From Mesonia aestuariivivens (GTDB taxonomy: Bacteria; Bacteroidota; Bacteroidia; Flavobacteriales; Flavobacteriaceae), in NCBI RefSeq assembly GCF_019311235.1, contig NZ_JAHWDF010000011.1, forward strand, positions 1-64,000: 64,000 nt of DNA. The letters are read 5' to 3'. The position numbers and the translations under genes were made by a program. The notes under the pieces were generated by a model. That model was given only the letters and a program-made list of their open reading frames with translations. It ran no database searches and had not been told where the DNA came from. Shown here in pieces: positions 51,723 through 59,885 of the stretch (the first letter of the stretch is position 1; every line of letters begins with the position of its first letter).

Positions 51723-52619
51723 ATGAGTGCATTAAGGGCCAGTGAAGAATTAGCGGAAAAAACGAATGTAAATCCGTCAGTGAATAGACAAAAGGAAGCT
51801 ACTGCAGAAGATTTTAGAGAGATCGCTCAGATTTTTGAACATCACGCCAACCGCCTTGATGAACTTCAAAACGAATTATACCATGCCGATTTTGTAGGCT
51901 ACTTTGGCAGTTTGTCACTTTTACAAGCTACTTACCCAAACGCTCCGGAAAATGCTTTTGCTATTATTGTTAATGGCTCAAACATTCCACAGCAAATTTA
52001 CCGATGGGAGAATGATGAGTGGACACTAATATTTGGTACAGATGCATTAGTAAGTTATAATACTAAATCACAATTTCCTCTACAGGGGGTTACCGACAAA
52101 CTTTATTTTGCCAGAGATTCTATGAAGTTGTATTTGTGGTATAACAGTCAATACTTATGCATAAATGAAAAAGAATCTCTCTTTTACGATCAACTAGATT
52201 TCATTCTAACAGATGTAATCGCTAATGCAAGCAATCAATTTTCTGGCGCTAATTTCTATATTATAGAAGCTGACCAAGAATCAACTCCTTATCATTTTGC
52301 AGTGAAAAATAGCTTAGCCGGTAGGTTTACTGATTTTGCAATTCAAATTATAAATGCAAGTGGTCAGCGCCAAGATTTAAAAGGTTTTGATTTTGAATAT
52401 AATGGCTATAAAATATGGAAACTTCCAAATATAACTAACTATTCTGACCTTCAAAACAATCCATTTCAGGTTTGGTTCTATAACGATTCATCAATTCGCT
52501 ACGACATAGAGCAAGATCTCACGCCCCCACAACAACAACAAGCTCAAGAAAATATCGGGTTAATTTCCGATGAAATACCCGACTGGACGAGCGAAGCAGA
52601 AAACGAAATTAATTTTTAA
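51723..52619 (+). CDS. Phage tail/fibre-associated structural protein
   Basis: A 298-residue protein with an N-terminal conserved start (LRASEELAEKTNVNPSVNRQKEATAEDFREI), a middle with VGYFGSLSLLQATYPNAPENAFAIIVNG...YRWENDEW (a fibre-type beta segment repeated in many tail proteins), and a C-terminal beta domain. It is followed 2 nt later by the long fibre gene. Probably an adaptor or fibre subunit. Confidence 0.6.
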   Translation: MSALRASEELAEKTNVNPSVNRQKEATAEDFREIAQIFEHHANRLDELQNELYHADFVGYFGSLSLLQATYPNAPENAFAIIVNGSNIPQQIYRWENDEWTLIFGTDALVSYNTKSQFPLQGVTDKLYFARDSMKLYLWYNSQYLCINEKESLFYDQLDFILTDVIANASNQFSGANFYIIEADQESTPYHFAVKNSLAGRFTDFAIQIINASGQRQDLKGFDFEYNGYKIWKLPNITNYSDLQNNPFQVWFYNDSSIRYDIEQDLTPPQQQQAQENIGLISDEIPDWTSEAENEINF

Positions 52620-52621
52620 AT

Positions 52622-54517
52622 ATGAATTTTTCAGAAAAAATAATTCAAAATATAAGCTCTTTCAAAGCTTTCATTGTAGCGAAATTAAACCTGCTAAAAA
52701 GCTACATAGATGCCAATGAAGTTAAAATAGCTGATTTGGAAGGGATGGTTTTGTATGCTGACATGGCAAATCAAAAAATATTAATTAGAAATGCTTCAGG
52801 TGTTTTGATTAGTGAAGTCGGTGTAGGATGGTTAAATAACGAGGGTACCACTTTCACTTATAATGAAAGTACTGAAAAGCTAGAATTGAGAAATGATGCG
52901 GATGAATTGTTGAGTGAAATACCCGTTAGTTCATTCGTTTCAAACCTTGCAAAATCTATATCGCTCTCAGGAAGCAATCTTCATTTGAGAGATACAGAAA
53001 ATAATATTCTAAGTTCGGTTACTTTTCAAATTACCAACATACAAGGATTGCAAGCAGCACTTGACCTAAAAGCGAATGATTCGGAAGTAATCCACAAAAC
53101 AGGAAATGCAGACCAATTAATAACTGGAAATGATACAGAAGTAGAAAATTATACATCTTACGGATTAGGCGTATTTAATCTGCCTGTCAGACCTCTTGTT
53201 GATGGTGTTGTGACTTACGGTGAGTCAGGTATTTACGCTGCTGGCGAAAACACGAGTTTTCTCAACTCTCCCAGATACATATCTCTTTCAAGGAATAATC
53301 AAACTTTTGCCCTTATGTTTTCGATAAGCACAAAAAGGGCTGGGCTTCAATTTTTTGACGGAACACAGGAGGAAATATGGCATAGCGGAAAATTCACGCA
53401 AACCGAAATAGACCAATGGAATGAAGCTTATAGTTGGGGGGATTTCCGTGATTTTGGGTTAGGTGCCAATGCACCAGCAATTAGTGATTTAGATAGTGTT
53501 GCTGAAATATCGAGCTTAAAAAGTGGTTTTTACTCAGCACAGGGGACCACGTTAGGTAGACCACTTGGCGGTGGTGGTACTGTAATGATCATTAAACATA
53601 GTACTGGGTTTTTCTCAATTACATATAGATATATTTCAGATGGTGGTACAGTTCGCACCTTAGAAAGAAAATTGTCCAACGGTGTGTTTTCAAATTGGAA
53701 AAAAGTTTGGAACGAAGAAGATTTCACCCAAACCAATATTAACGAATGGAATGAAGCCTTTCTCAAAACACCAGTTGCAGTTTCATTCACTGGTGATTCA
53801 AACCCAACGTTAACGATCACAAGGCAAGATGGTACACCATTAACAGCTTCGTTATTAGCTAACCAGCAATTAGAATTCACGGACGATGTGATTAATTCTG
53901 GTAGCTTCAACGATAATAATGATGGTGTTATCATGATTATTACAGCAGATGGAAAGATCATCGATTTTTCTATTGATGGTCGCTATTTACTTCTTTCAGA
54001 CCCAAGAATCGCTCAATGGAATACAGTCACGCAAAAAGCGAATGCTGACGACTCAAGATTTCACAACCATGGAAATAAGACGGTACTCGATCAGATCACG
54101 CAAGAAAAATATAATAGTTGGGAAGAGCAAAAAACAATAGATCCTGCAAATATTTCTGAAAGCAAACCCTATTCTGGTAAGCTTATTAATGTAGGTGTTA
54201 TTTTCAATTCCAATTATACAGAAAACAGTATAGTGTATCTCACAGCAGATAATAATTGGAAATTAGCTTCCGTGGCAGATAATTCAGCCACAAAAAAATT
54301 AGCTATGTATGTAGGTGGTGTGTTGTTAACTGAAGGCATTGTGCAAATTGGATCAAACTCTTATGGCACAGGAAGCTCAATCTATCTATCTACAAATGGA
54401 GAGATTACAGACCAGCCTGTAACTGCAGCTAATCAATATAATAGAGTTGTAGGCTATTATCTAGGAGATAATATCGTGGAATTTTCTCCAGATAACACTT
54501 GGATTCAAAATAATTAA
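52622..54517 (+). CDS. Phage tail fibre / receptor-binding protein
   Basis: A 631-residue protein with an N-terminal helix, beta-repeat segments of collar-fibre type, and three related sequences (FTQTEIDQWNEAYSW, FTQTNINEWNEAFLK, PRIAQWNTVTQKANADDSRFHNHGNK). These resemble shaft repeats in tail fibres. The C-terminus is beta-rich and ends GYYLGDNIVEFSPDNTW. Likely binds the host surface; specificity is unknown. Confidence 0.7.
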   Translation: MNFSEKIIQNISSFKAFIVAKLNLLKSYIDANEVKIADLEGMVLYADMANQKILIRNASGVLISEVGVGWLNNEGTTFTYNESTEKLELRNDADELLSEIPVSSFVSNLAKSISLSGSNLHLRDTENNILSSVTFQITNIQGLQAALDLKANDSEVIHKTGNADQLITGNDTEVENYTSYGLGVFNLPVRPLVDGVVTYGESGIYAAGENTSFLNSPRYISLSRNNQTFALMFSISTKRAGLQFFDGTQEEIWHSGKFTQTEIDQWNEAYSWGDFRDFGLGANAPAISDLDSVAEISSLKSGFYSAQGTTLGRPLGGGGTVMIIKHSTGFFSITYRYISDGGTVRTLERKLSNGVFSNWKKVWNEEDFTQTNINEWNEAFLKTPVAVSFTGDSNPTLTITRQDGTPLTASLLANQQLEFTDDVINSGSFNDNNDGVIMIITADGKIIDFSIDGRYLLLSDPRIAQWNTVTQKANADDSRFHNHGNKTVLDQITQEKYNSWEEQKTIDPANISESKPYSGKLINVGVIFNSNYTENSIVYLTADNNWKLASVADNSATKKLAMYVGGVLLTEGIVQIGSNSYGTGSSIYLSTNGEITDQPVTAANQYNRVVGYYLGDNIVEFSPDNTWIQNN

Positions 54518-54520
54518 GAA

Positions 54521-55180
54521 ATGATTATACAGGCTACAAATATATATGCGATGGATTCTGGTCGTGTGCCTAATACAAGTTATTGGGGAGATCTTAGAAA
54601 TACTTCTTATTACGCTCATCTAGACAACAATGTGTTAGGCTGTTATCTAGGAGATAATAATAACCAATACACAATCACTAGAGGGTTGATGACTTTTGAT
54701 GTTTCTGCCATCTCTTCAATCCCTGAAAATGCGTCCGTAAAATTAAAAGTAAAATTGAACACGTTACAAGGCACTAGTATTTCAACTTCTACTGTATCAT
54801 TTTGGGATGGTGATTTGAGCAATCAAGATGGAGGCTCTATAGAGGCTAACAGATTCTCTGCTTACTTACAATCTCAAACTCGATTATCAGATATAGTAGA
54901 AGTTAGCGATGAGCGTGTATATACATTTACCCTCAATGATAACGCAAGACAATCTATAATCAGTCAACAAAATATTTGGCACCCCACTCTAATTAATGAA
55001 GATTACGATTGGGGCGATACTCCACCACCGCCAATACAAAGTAATTTAATTGGTGTGTACGGCACAGATCTAGCAAGCGCTCAATTAGTGATAGAAAACT
55101 TACCCAAACCATTGAGCCTTGAGAACTGGTCTAATATGAATGGGATCTTGAGAAATAATATTGAAAAAATAAATAGTTAA
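54521..55180 (+). CDS. Fibre-associated beta-sandwich protein (DNRLRE-like)
   Basis: A 219-residue protein, beta-rich, with GLMTFDVSAISSIPENASVKLKVKLN and YTFTLNDNARQSI, a pattern like carbohydrate-binding DNRLRE domains. Follows the fibre by 3 nt and ends in a helix. A host-glycan-binding fibre tip or chaperone is plausible. Confidence 0.55.
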   Translation: MIIQATNIYAMDSGRVPNTSYWGDLRNTSYYAHLDNNVLGCYLGDNNNQYTITRGLMTFDVSAISSIPENASVKLKVKLNTLQGTSISTSTVSFWDGDLSNQDGGSIEANRFSAYLQSQTRLSDIVEVSDERVYTFTLNDNARQSIISQQNIWHPTLINEDYDWGDTPPPPIQSNLIGVYGTDLASAQLVIENLPKPLSLENWSNMNGILRNNIEKINS

Positions 55181-55554
55181 TGAAAACAATTATAGACAAT
55201 TGGGAATGGTTTATTGGTGTTTTGGCGCCAGTTATTACTTTTTTCACGGGCTACAAATTCAGAAAAGCAGATCTTCAAAAATCGGAAGCTGATGCATTAA
55301 GCAATGTCCAAGCTGTTTATGATACGCTTACCAAGCAAATCAAAGAAGATGTAGACCATCTTAGAAATGATTTGAAAGAAGTGAAGATTGAAAACAGGGA
55401 TCAGCGAAAGTCTTTGATGTTACTCCAAGAAGATAATAGAAAGCTTCACCGTGAGATTTCTAAGTTAATGAGCGAAAACAGTCAGCTGAAAGAAAGACTA
55501 GCCAAGCTTAGTGTCGAAAATGAGAAATTACGAGAACGCTTAAAAAATAAATAA
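55180..55554 (+). CDS. Membrane-anchored coiled-coil protein of the lysis region
   Basis: A 124-residue protein: one N-terminal membrane helix (about 8-25, WFIGVLAPVITFFTGY), then a coiled coil to the end. Such proteins near lysis genes include holin-like or spanin-like components. No direct motif for either. Confidence 0.55.
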   Translation: MKTIIDNWEWFIGVLAPVITFFTGYKFRKADLQKSEADALSNVQAVYDTLTKQIKEDVDHLRNDLKEVKIENRDQRKSLMLLQEDNRKLHREISKLMSENSQLKERLAKLSVENEKLRERLKNK

Positions 55555-55555
55555 G

Positions 55556-55966
55556 ATGAAACTACACATTAACCGTTACAGCCACGAAGAAAAGCAAACC
55601 ATCGGAAAGCTGTTTGTTTTGAACAATAACAACGAAGTGAAAGCAGAATTTGATTGTCTTGAACTTCCGTGGAAAAATAATCAACAAAACATCAGCTGCA
55701 TTCCTGAAGGTATATATCAAGTCAAGAAGCGAACGAGCCCAAAATTTGGAGAGCATTTTCACGTGCTTAATGTTCCCGGAAGATCTTACATTCTAATTCA
55801 CAAGGGGAATTACTACACCGATATACGCGGATGCATTTTACCTGGTTTGAATTTGAGTGATGTCAATCGTGATGGTGTGATCGATGTAACAAATTCTACT
55901 CAAGCAATGGCGCAGCTATTGAAAATGATGGGTAGCGAATTTCAATTAAAAATCACTTCAAAATGA
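55556..55966 (+). CDS. DUF5675-like protein, lysis region
   Basis: A 136-residue protein with features I associate with DUF5675: CLELPWKNNQQNISCIPEGIYQVKKRTSPKFGEHFHVLNVPGRSYILIHKGNYYTDIRGCILPG. The HF-x-V-x-N-V-P-G-R-x-x-I-L-I-H-x-GN stretch with conserved His is its core. Its location among membrane proteins suggests a cell-wall role, unproven. Confidence 0.75.
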   Translation: MKLHINRYSHEEKQTIGKLFVLNNNNEVKAEFDCLELPWKNNQQNISCIPEGIYQVKKRTSPKFGEHFHVLNVPGRSYILIHKGNYYTDIRGCILPGLNLSDVNRDGVIDVTNSTQAMAQLLKMMGSEFQLKITSK

Positions 55967-56322
55967 AAATAGATAAAACCTCAGTTTTCGCACTTGTTTT
56001 GGTTTTCGGATTAATAGCTTCTGTAGCTTACAACTATCAGCAATCAATCGAAAATAAAGCATTGAAGAACAGCAACTCGATCATCGATAATCAGCTTGAA
56101 GAAAAGAAAGAAACCAACTTCATTAATATCGACAGCCTTGATGAAGTGAAAGAAAAGATCCTCGACAGCATCGAAATTTTGAGAGCTGAAAAATTAACTA
56201 TCCAAAAGCAAATGTCAAACCTTGACAAAAAACAAACTCAAGATGAAAAAGTTATTCGCAATATGCGTGATGCTGATAGCATTCAACAGCTATTCTCAAG
56301 ATACTATCCAGATCACGATTGA
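55963..56322 (+). CDS. Rz-like membrane coiled-coil protein (possible inner spanin)
   Basis: A 119-residue protein with an N-terminal membrane helix (about 8-26) and a long periplasmic coiled coil, as in i-spanins. The next gene, in another reading frame, begins 80 nt inside its 3' end, the classic Rz/Rz1 layout. It overlaps the DUF5675 gene by 4 nt. The spanin call is inferred from topology and overlap. Confidence 0.55.
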   Translation: MKIDKTSVFALVLVFGLIASVAYNYQQSIENKALKNSNSIIDNQLEEKKETNFINIDSLDEVKEKILDSIEILRAEKLTIQKQMSNLDKKQTQDEKVIRNMRDADSIQQLFSRYYPDHD

Positions 56323-56605
56323 GCAAGCAAAAGATGCAATTGTAGCCAAGCAACAAAACCGAACACTCAACAAGAAGTTGATGATGTTAGAAAGTGGCTA
56401 TGCCAACCTTGAAGATCATCTGCGATTAATGCAAGAAGCACTCGAAAATGAGCAAATGAAATTTAATCTTCTTCAGGAAAATTACAACATTCTCAACACG
56501 CAATACGAAGCCGAAAAAGCGATCAAACCAAAATCGAAATGGTGGGAGTTTGTTTTGCTTGGTTTGGGTGCTTTCGGTCTTGGGTTTACGGTTGGGAGTT
56601 TGTAG
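56243..56605 (+). CDS. Signal-peptide protein with C-terminal membrane helix, overlapping the Rz-like gene
   Basis: A 120-residue protein starting at ATG 56243: signal peptide MKKLFAICVMLIAFNSYSQ, coiled-coil middle, WWEFVLLGLGAFGLGFTVGSL membrane helix at the end. It has no lipobox, so it is not a standard o-spanin. It overlaps the Rz-like gene by 80 nt in a different frame. Confidence 0.6.
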   Translation: MKKLFAICVMLIAFNSYSQDTIQITIEQAKDAIVAKQQNRTLNKKLMMLESGYANLEDHLRLMQEALENEQMKFNLLQENYNILNTQYEAEKAIKPKSKWWEFVLLGLGAFGLGFTVGSL

Positions 56606-56651
56606 GAGAAATTCATCCTAAAAAACTTTTTTTAATTATTTGTGTGATTTA

Positions 56652-56683
56652 TTTGCACACAATGTAAAAAGGTCTTATATTTG
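56652..56683 (+). promoter_or_regulatory. Consensus Bacteroidota promoter
   Basis: TTTG (56652), 20 nt, TATATTTG (56676-56683), 41 nt before ATG 56724. This host-type promoter differs from the TGTCC-type phage promoters around it. Confidence 0.85.
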
Positions 56684-56723
56684 AAACATCAAACAATAAG
56701 TAATACATTAAAACTCGGAAATT

Positions 56724-57314
56724 ATGGAAACTAGAAACAGATTAGTAAATCAAGAAACAAAAGAAAATTATTCATCACAAGATAGTGCAGGAATTTGGGA
56801 ATATTATATTGAAGAAGGAGTTTTAAAATCTTCTGTAATTGGAGGTATTTCGGGCGATGATTTAGAACCGTCAGAAAATTGTGATAGCTTAGAAGATTTT
56901 GAAGCTGAAATTTCAGAACAGTTTACAGATCCTAGAGAAGATGAAGTTGAATTAGCTTTTTCCGGGTTGACCGAAGAAGAAAGAAAGGAGCAAGATAATT
57001 GGATTAAACTTAGGAATTTAATTAATAACGGTTATATAGTTCACGATCCGCAAACGGGTGAAGAATGGTTAACTAACATGGATGATTTATATATCATGAC
57101 ATATACCAATGGTGATACTTCAGAATGGAACACGGAAGAAGCAAAAGAAAGCGGAGTTGAATATGATGCTGAAGGTTATGTTCCTTCAGAGGTACAGGCT
57201 GGATATGTTAAAAAAGAAATTTACTACCAAAAAAACCAAGAAGTTAATAACCCTTGCGCATTATATGAGTTTGAAGTAACAGACGAAATGATTAGATGTA
57301 ATAATGTAAATTAA
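56724..57314 (+). CDS. Acidic hypothetical protein with its own host-type promoter
   Basis: A 196-residue acidic protein (METRNRLVNQETKENYSSQDSAGIWEYYIEEG...). It has its own consensus promoter and terminator, so it is a separate unit within the late region: a moron-like gene that could be expressed in the lysogen. Function is unknown. Confidence 0.65.
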   Translation: METRNRLVNQETKENYSSQDSAGIWEYYIEEGVLKSSVIGGISGDDLEPSENCDSLEDFEAEISEQFTDPREDEVELAFSGLTEEERKEQDNWIKLRNLINNGYIVHDPQTGEEWLTNMDDLYIMTYTNGDTSEWNTEEAKESGVEYDAEGYVPSEVQAGYVKKEIYYQKNQEVNNPCALYEFEVTDEMIRCNNVN

Positions 57315-57359
57315 AAAATCCGAGTCCCCGGCGATAACTTCAAAGGGGTTCGGATTTTT
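57314..57359 (+). terminator. Intrinsic terminator
   Basis: AAAAATCCGA / TCGGATTTTT with inner CCCC/GGGG pairing. Closes the acidic moron-like unit. Confidence 0.85.
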
Positions 57360-57423
57360 CAATTAATAACTCACTTAATTTAAACATTACGGAAACTATC
57401 ACAATAAAATTTATCGAAGAAAA

Positions 57424-57477
57424 ATGTTCGAAGAAGGAGAGTCTTTAAATAATCTAAACGAAGAAATTTTTAAATAA
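57424..57477 (+). CDS. Possible 17-residue leader peptide
   Basis: ATG 57424 to TAA 57477 (MFEEGESLNNLNEEIFK). It abuts the TTG start of the next ORF (TAATTG). It may be a leader that couples translation, or an accidental ORF. Confidence 0.3.
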   Translation: MFEEGESLNNLNEEIFK

Positions 57478-57672
57478 TTGGATATTCACGAAAAAACCGT
57501 TAAAATTATAAAAGATTTCGGCTTTACTGGCCGTGGGAAAATCCCTGAAGTTTTGGGAATAAGCTATTCATTGTTCAATAATAAATTAAGCGATAAATCT
57601 AGAAATAAATTTTCTGAGAAAAATTATAAAGACCTTGTAAACTGGCTGAAAGATGAAGTAAAAAAACTTTAA
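57478..57672 (+). CDS. Small HTH-like hypothetical protein
   Basis: A 64-residue protein from a TTG start (DIHEKTVKIIKDFGFTGRGKIPEVLGISYSLFNNKLSDKSR). The segment looks like the start of a phage CI-type HTH. The start is uncertain. It converges with the minus-strand gene at 57669. Confidence 0.45.
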   Translation: MDIHEKTVKIIKDFGFTGRGKIPEVLGISYSLFNNKLSDKSRNKFSEKNYKDLVNWLKDEVKKL

Positions 57673-57944
57673 TAACTCTCCCATTCAATAATCCAACCGA
57701 ATGTCGGCAACTCTTCATTGTGCAGTACTAAAATAGTTTCGTAATCTCTCTTATTATTCTGCACCGAATAGCTGTAATTTAAAAACGCCCGATTATGATA
57801 CCAGGTAACTTTAAATCGTTCCATTCTCTTTGGCATTTCTAAACCTTTCATTTTACAGGCTTCCGCTAAGCGCACTTTACCGACCTTAATTAAAGTTTCT
57901 TTAATCGCTTCTGGGTGCGTATTTACGAAGGTTGGTTTTTTCAA
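57669..57944 (-). CDS. Small hypothetical protein (minus strand)
   Basis: A 91-residue basic protein from a TTG start at 57944. It includes KVTWYHNRAFLNYSYSVQNNKRDYETILVLHNEELPTFGWIIEWESY. It is divergent from the TGTCC promoter copy at 57952. Function unknown; the strand is against the late genes. Confidence 0.45.
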   Translation of the reverse strand: MKKPTFVNTHPEAIKETLIKVGKVRLAEACKMKGLEMPKRMERFKVTWYHNRAFLNYSYSVQNNKRDYETILVLHNEELPTFGWIIEWESY

Positions 57945-57951
57945 TTATTCC

Positions 57952-57987
57952 TGTCCTTTTTAAAAATTGAGTATTGCGCCAATTTAG
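57952..57987 (+). promoter_or_regulatory. TGTCC-T5 late promoter copy 6
   Basis: TGTCCTTTTT at 57952 is exactly 40 nt before ATG 57992; CAATTTAG at 57980-57987. Confidence 0.65.
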
Positions 57988-57991
57988 CAAT

Positions 57992-58798
57992 ATGAAAATT
58001 AATATCAAACTACCGCAAACTTGGAACGAGCTTTCAGAAAAGCAATTGCAACATATTGCTGAAGGCTTAGAACATTATCGAAAACTACCCGAAGAAAAAC
58101 AAGCCCATCCAAAATTTATCCAGAGGTTATACTTGCATCTCATCAAAAATTTACTGCGCGAGAATAGTTGGTTCAAAGTAAGAATTGCTTTACGACAAAT
58201 ACCGCCTTCGACCTATTTAGATCATTTTCAGTTTTTATTGAGTGAAAATAAACGGCATCAATTCCCGAAAGCTTTCAAACTCAAAGGTAAAACCTACTTC
58301 CCTCCTGCCGTTCGATTGCAGAATGTAAAAATGAAGGAGTTTTCATTTGCCGATACGCTTTTTTATCATTGGCGAGAAACCGTAAAGATCGATTACCTCA
58401 ATTTACTTTGCGCTACCCTCTACCGCAAAAAAGGCGGTGAAAGTGAAATCGATAAACGTAAACCTTTTGAAAAACTTCTGGTCCAAAAAGAAGTCAGTTT
58501 GTTTGCAAAAATGCCTTACCGACAAAAGTTGGCCATCGCTTACGCTTACGAAGGCTCTCGAAATTACATCATCGGTTTATATCCACACGTATTCCCAAAA
58601 CCAGTTGAAGCAGAACAGGATCCCGAGCAACCAAAAACCAAACCGGTTAAAGCCACTTACACGCCATTTGGTAAGTTGATCCATCATAAAGTTGGCTTCG
58701 ATACTTCAAAAATTAAAGAGACCGAAGATCTTACGATCAATGAGTTCTTAAGTGTCTACGAAAATGAATTAGTCGAAATCGAAAAACAAAAACACTAA
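57992..58798 (+). CDS. Phage hypothetical structural/tail-assembly protein
   Basis: A 268-residue protein starting at ATG 57992, as fixed by promoter spacing; an upstream TTG at 57974 lies inside the promoter. MKINIKLPQTWNELSEKQLQHIAEGL is a start shared by tail proteins preceding tape measures in flavobacterial phages, by my recollection. It overlaps the next gene by 1 nt. Confidence 0.6.
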   Translation: MKINIKLPQTWNELSEKQLQHIAEGLEHYRKLPEEKQAHPKFIQRLYLHLIKNLLRENSWFKVRIALRQIPPSTYLDHFQFLLSENKRHQFPKAFKLKGKTYFPPAVRLQNVKMKEFSFADTLFYHWRETVKIDYLNLLCATLYRKKGGESEIDKRKPFEKLLVQKEVSLFAKMPYRQKLAIAYAYEGSRNYIIGLYPHVFPKPVEAEQDPEQPKTKPVKATYTPFGKLIHHKVGFDTSKIKETEDLTINEFLSVYENELVEIEKQKH

Positions 58799-59310
58799 TG
58801 GAAAACCAAGCCTTTACCCACAAACCTATTGTCGATTATTTTGAAAGTCTAAACGAAAAGTTGATTGATTTTAATGAAAATTCATTCTTCCGTATGGATC
58901 TAGACGAATTATTCGGGGCTTTTAGATCGGGCATAACATTCCCTTGTATGACCACAGAATCACCAGAAGGTGATGCTGGCGAAAGCACGCTTTCAAATTC
59001 TGTAATTGGTCGGTTTTGGGCGTTTACCATCTACCAAAACCCCGAACGTAGTAATGCTCAAGAGCAAAACCAAATGCTTGATGAGTGCGAGCGCATTGGT
59101 TTAAAAATAGTTTCTCGTATGCGTTTTGATGCTCGAAACCCGGAGCATCTTCTTTACAATAAATTTAAAGCTGCCTCGGTAAAGTGGGTTAAAGTAGGTC
59201 CCGTCTTTACAGAAAATTTGTACGGCTATCGTTTCTCTGGAGAGTTCAAAGATAACGAAGCGCTAAAGATAAAAGCAGAAGATTGGAGCGACCTCGATAC
59301 CGTGTGTTAA
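58798..59310 (+). CDS. Phage hypothetical tail-region protein
   Basis: A 170-residue protein; the fold appears mixed alpha/beta. It sits between the tail-assembly-type gene and the gene before the tape measure. Candidate tail terminator or minor tail protein by position; not established. Confidence 0.55.
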   Translation: MENQAFTHKPIVDYFESLNEKLIDFNENSFFRMDLDELFGAFRSGITFPCMTTESPEGDAGESTLSNSVIGRFWAFTIYQNPERSNAQEQNQMLDECERIGLKIVSRMRFDARNPEHLLYNKFKAASVKWVKVGPVFTENLYGYRFSGEFKDNEALKIKAEDWSDLDTVC

Positions 59311-59317
59311 TTGAGTC

Positions 59318-59373
59318 TGCATCGAGCGTAGTTAAGATGTCCTTTTTTTAAATAGGAGTACTCGCCAAATTGC
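59318..59373 (+). promoter_or_regulatory. TGTCC-T5 late promoter copy 7, with upstream repeat
   Basis: TGTCCTTTTT at 59338, 50 nt before ATG 59388; CAAATTGC at 59366-59373. Upstream ATCGAGCGTAGT is shared with the copy at 42981. ATTGCT/AGCAAT forms a small hairpin over the start codon. Confidence 0.55.
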
Positions 59374-59387
59374 TTAAAAATTGAGCA

Positions 59388-59885
59388 ATGGCCAGAAACG
59401 CTGAGCAACAAAAAATATTCAATAAAGAACGCTACATTGGGCGTAAAGCTGCAAAAATGGCTCAGGACTATGTCTTGCAGTTGCTCAAGCAAAAATTACA
59501 TATTCGCAACCAAGGAGATCCCAAGAACGATATCAAACCCATTTTAGAGGCAACAAAAGTAAAAGCTAAAATGGGCGATTTCCGTTTGTTAGGCTTAAAC
59601 TTTACTTCTTCTAAAATAGGTTTTATTCAGCATTTTGGTTTTACAGGAACTCGCGGAGCTTCAACCGTAATTTTAGAAGCCGAGCGATATCATAAAAATG
59701 CCACGCAGCGTGATTCCTCGAGTGTTAATCTTCCTTCAAAAGATTTTTATGAAAACATCTACCAAAAAAGTGGCGCTATTGATTACCTGGTTAAAGCCTT
59801 GGCAGAAACAAGAATCGATGCCGTAAAAGCAACGGTTAATAGTCTGGTTGTTCAACTTAATACACAAGACGATGGCCGTAAATAA
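59388..59885 (+). CDS. Phage hypothetical tail-region protein
   Basis: A 165-residue basic protein (MARNAEQQKIFNKERYIGRKAAKMAQDYVLQLLKQ...). It contains LLGLNFTSSKIGFIQHFGFTG, reminiscent of phage virion-morphogenesis (gpG-like) proteins. It overlaps the tape measure start by 14 nt. Confidence 0.55.
   Translation: MARNAEQQKIFNKERYIGRKAAKMAQDYVLQLLKQKLHIRNQGDPKNDIKPILEATKVKAKMGDFRLLGLNFTSSKIGFIQHFGFTGTRGASTVILEAERYHKNATQRDSSSVNLPSKDFYENIYQKSGAIDYLVKALAETRIDAVKATVNSLVVQLNTQDDGRK

Noticed and set aside
57974-57991. TTG start 18 nt upstream of ATG 57992
   Set aside because: It lies within the promoter; ATG 57992 has the same 40-nt spacing as two other genes.
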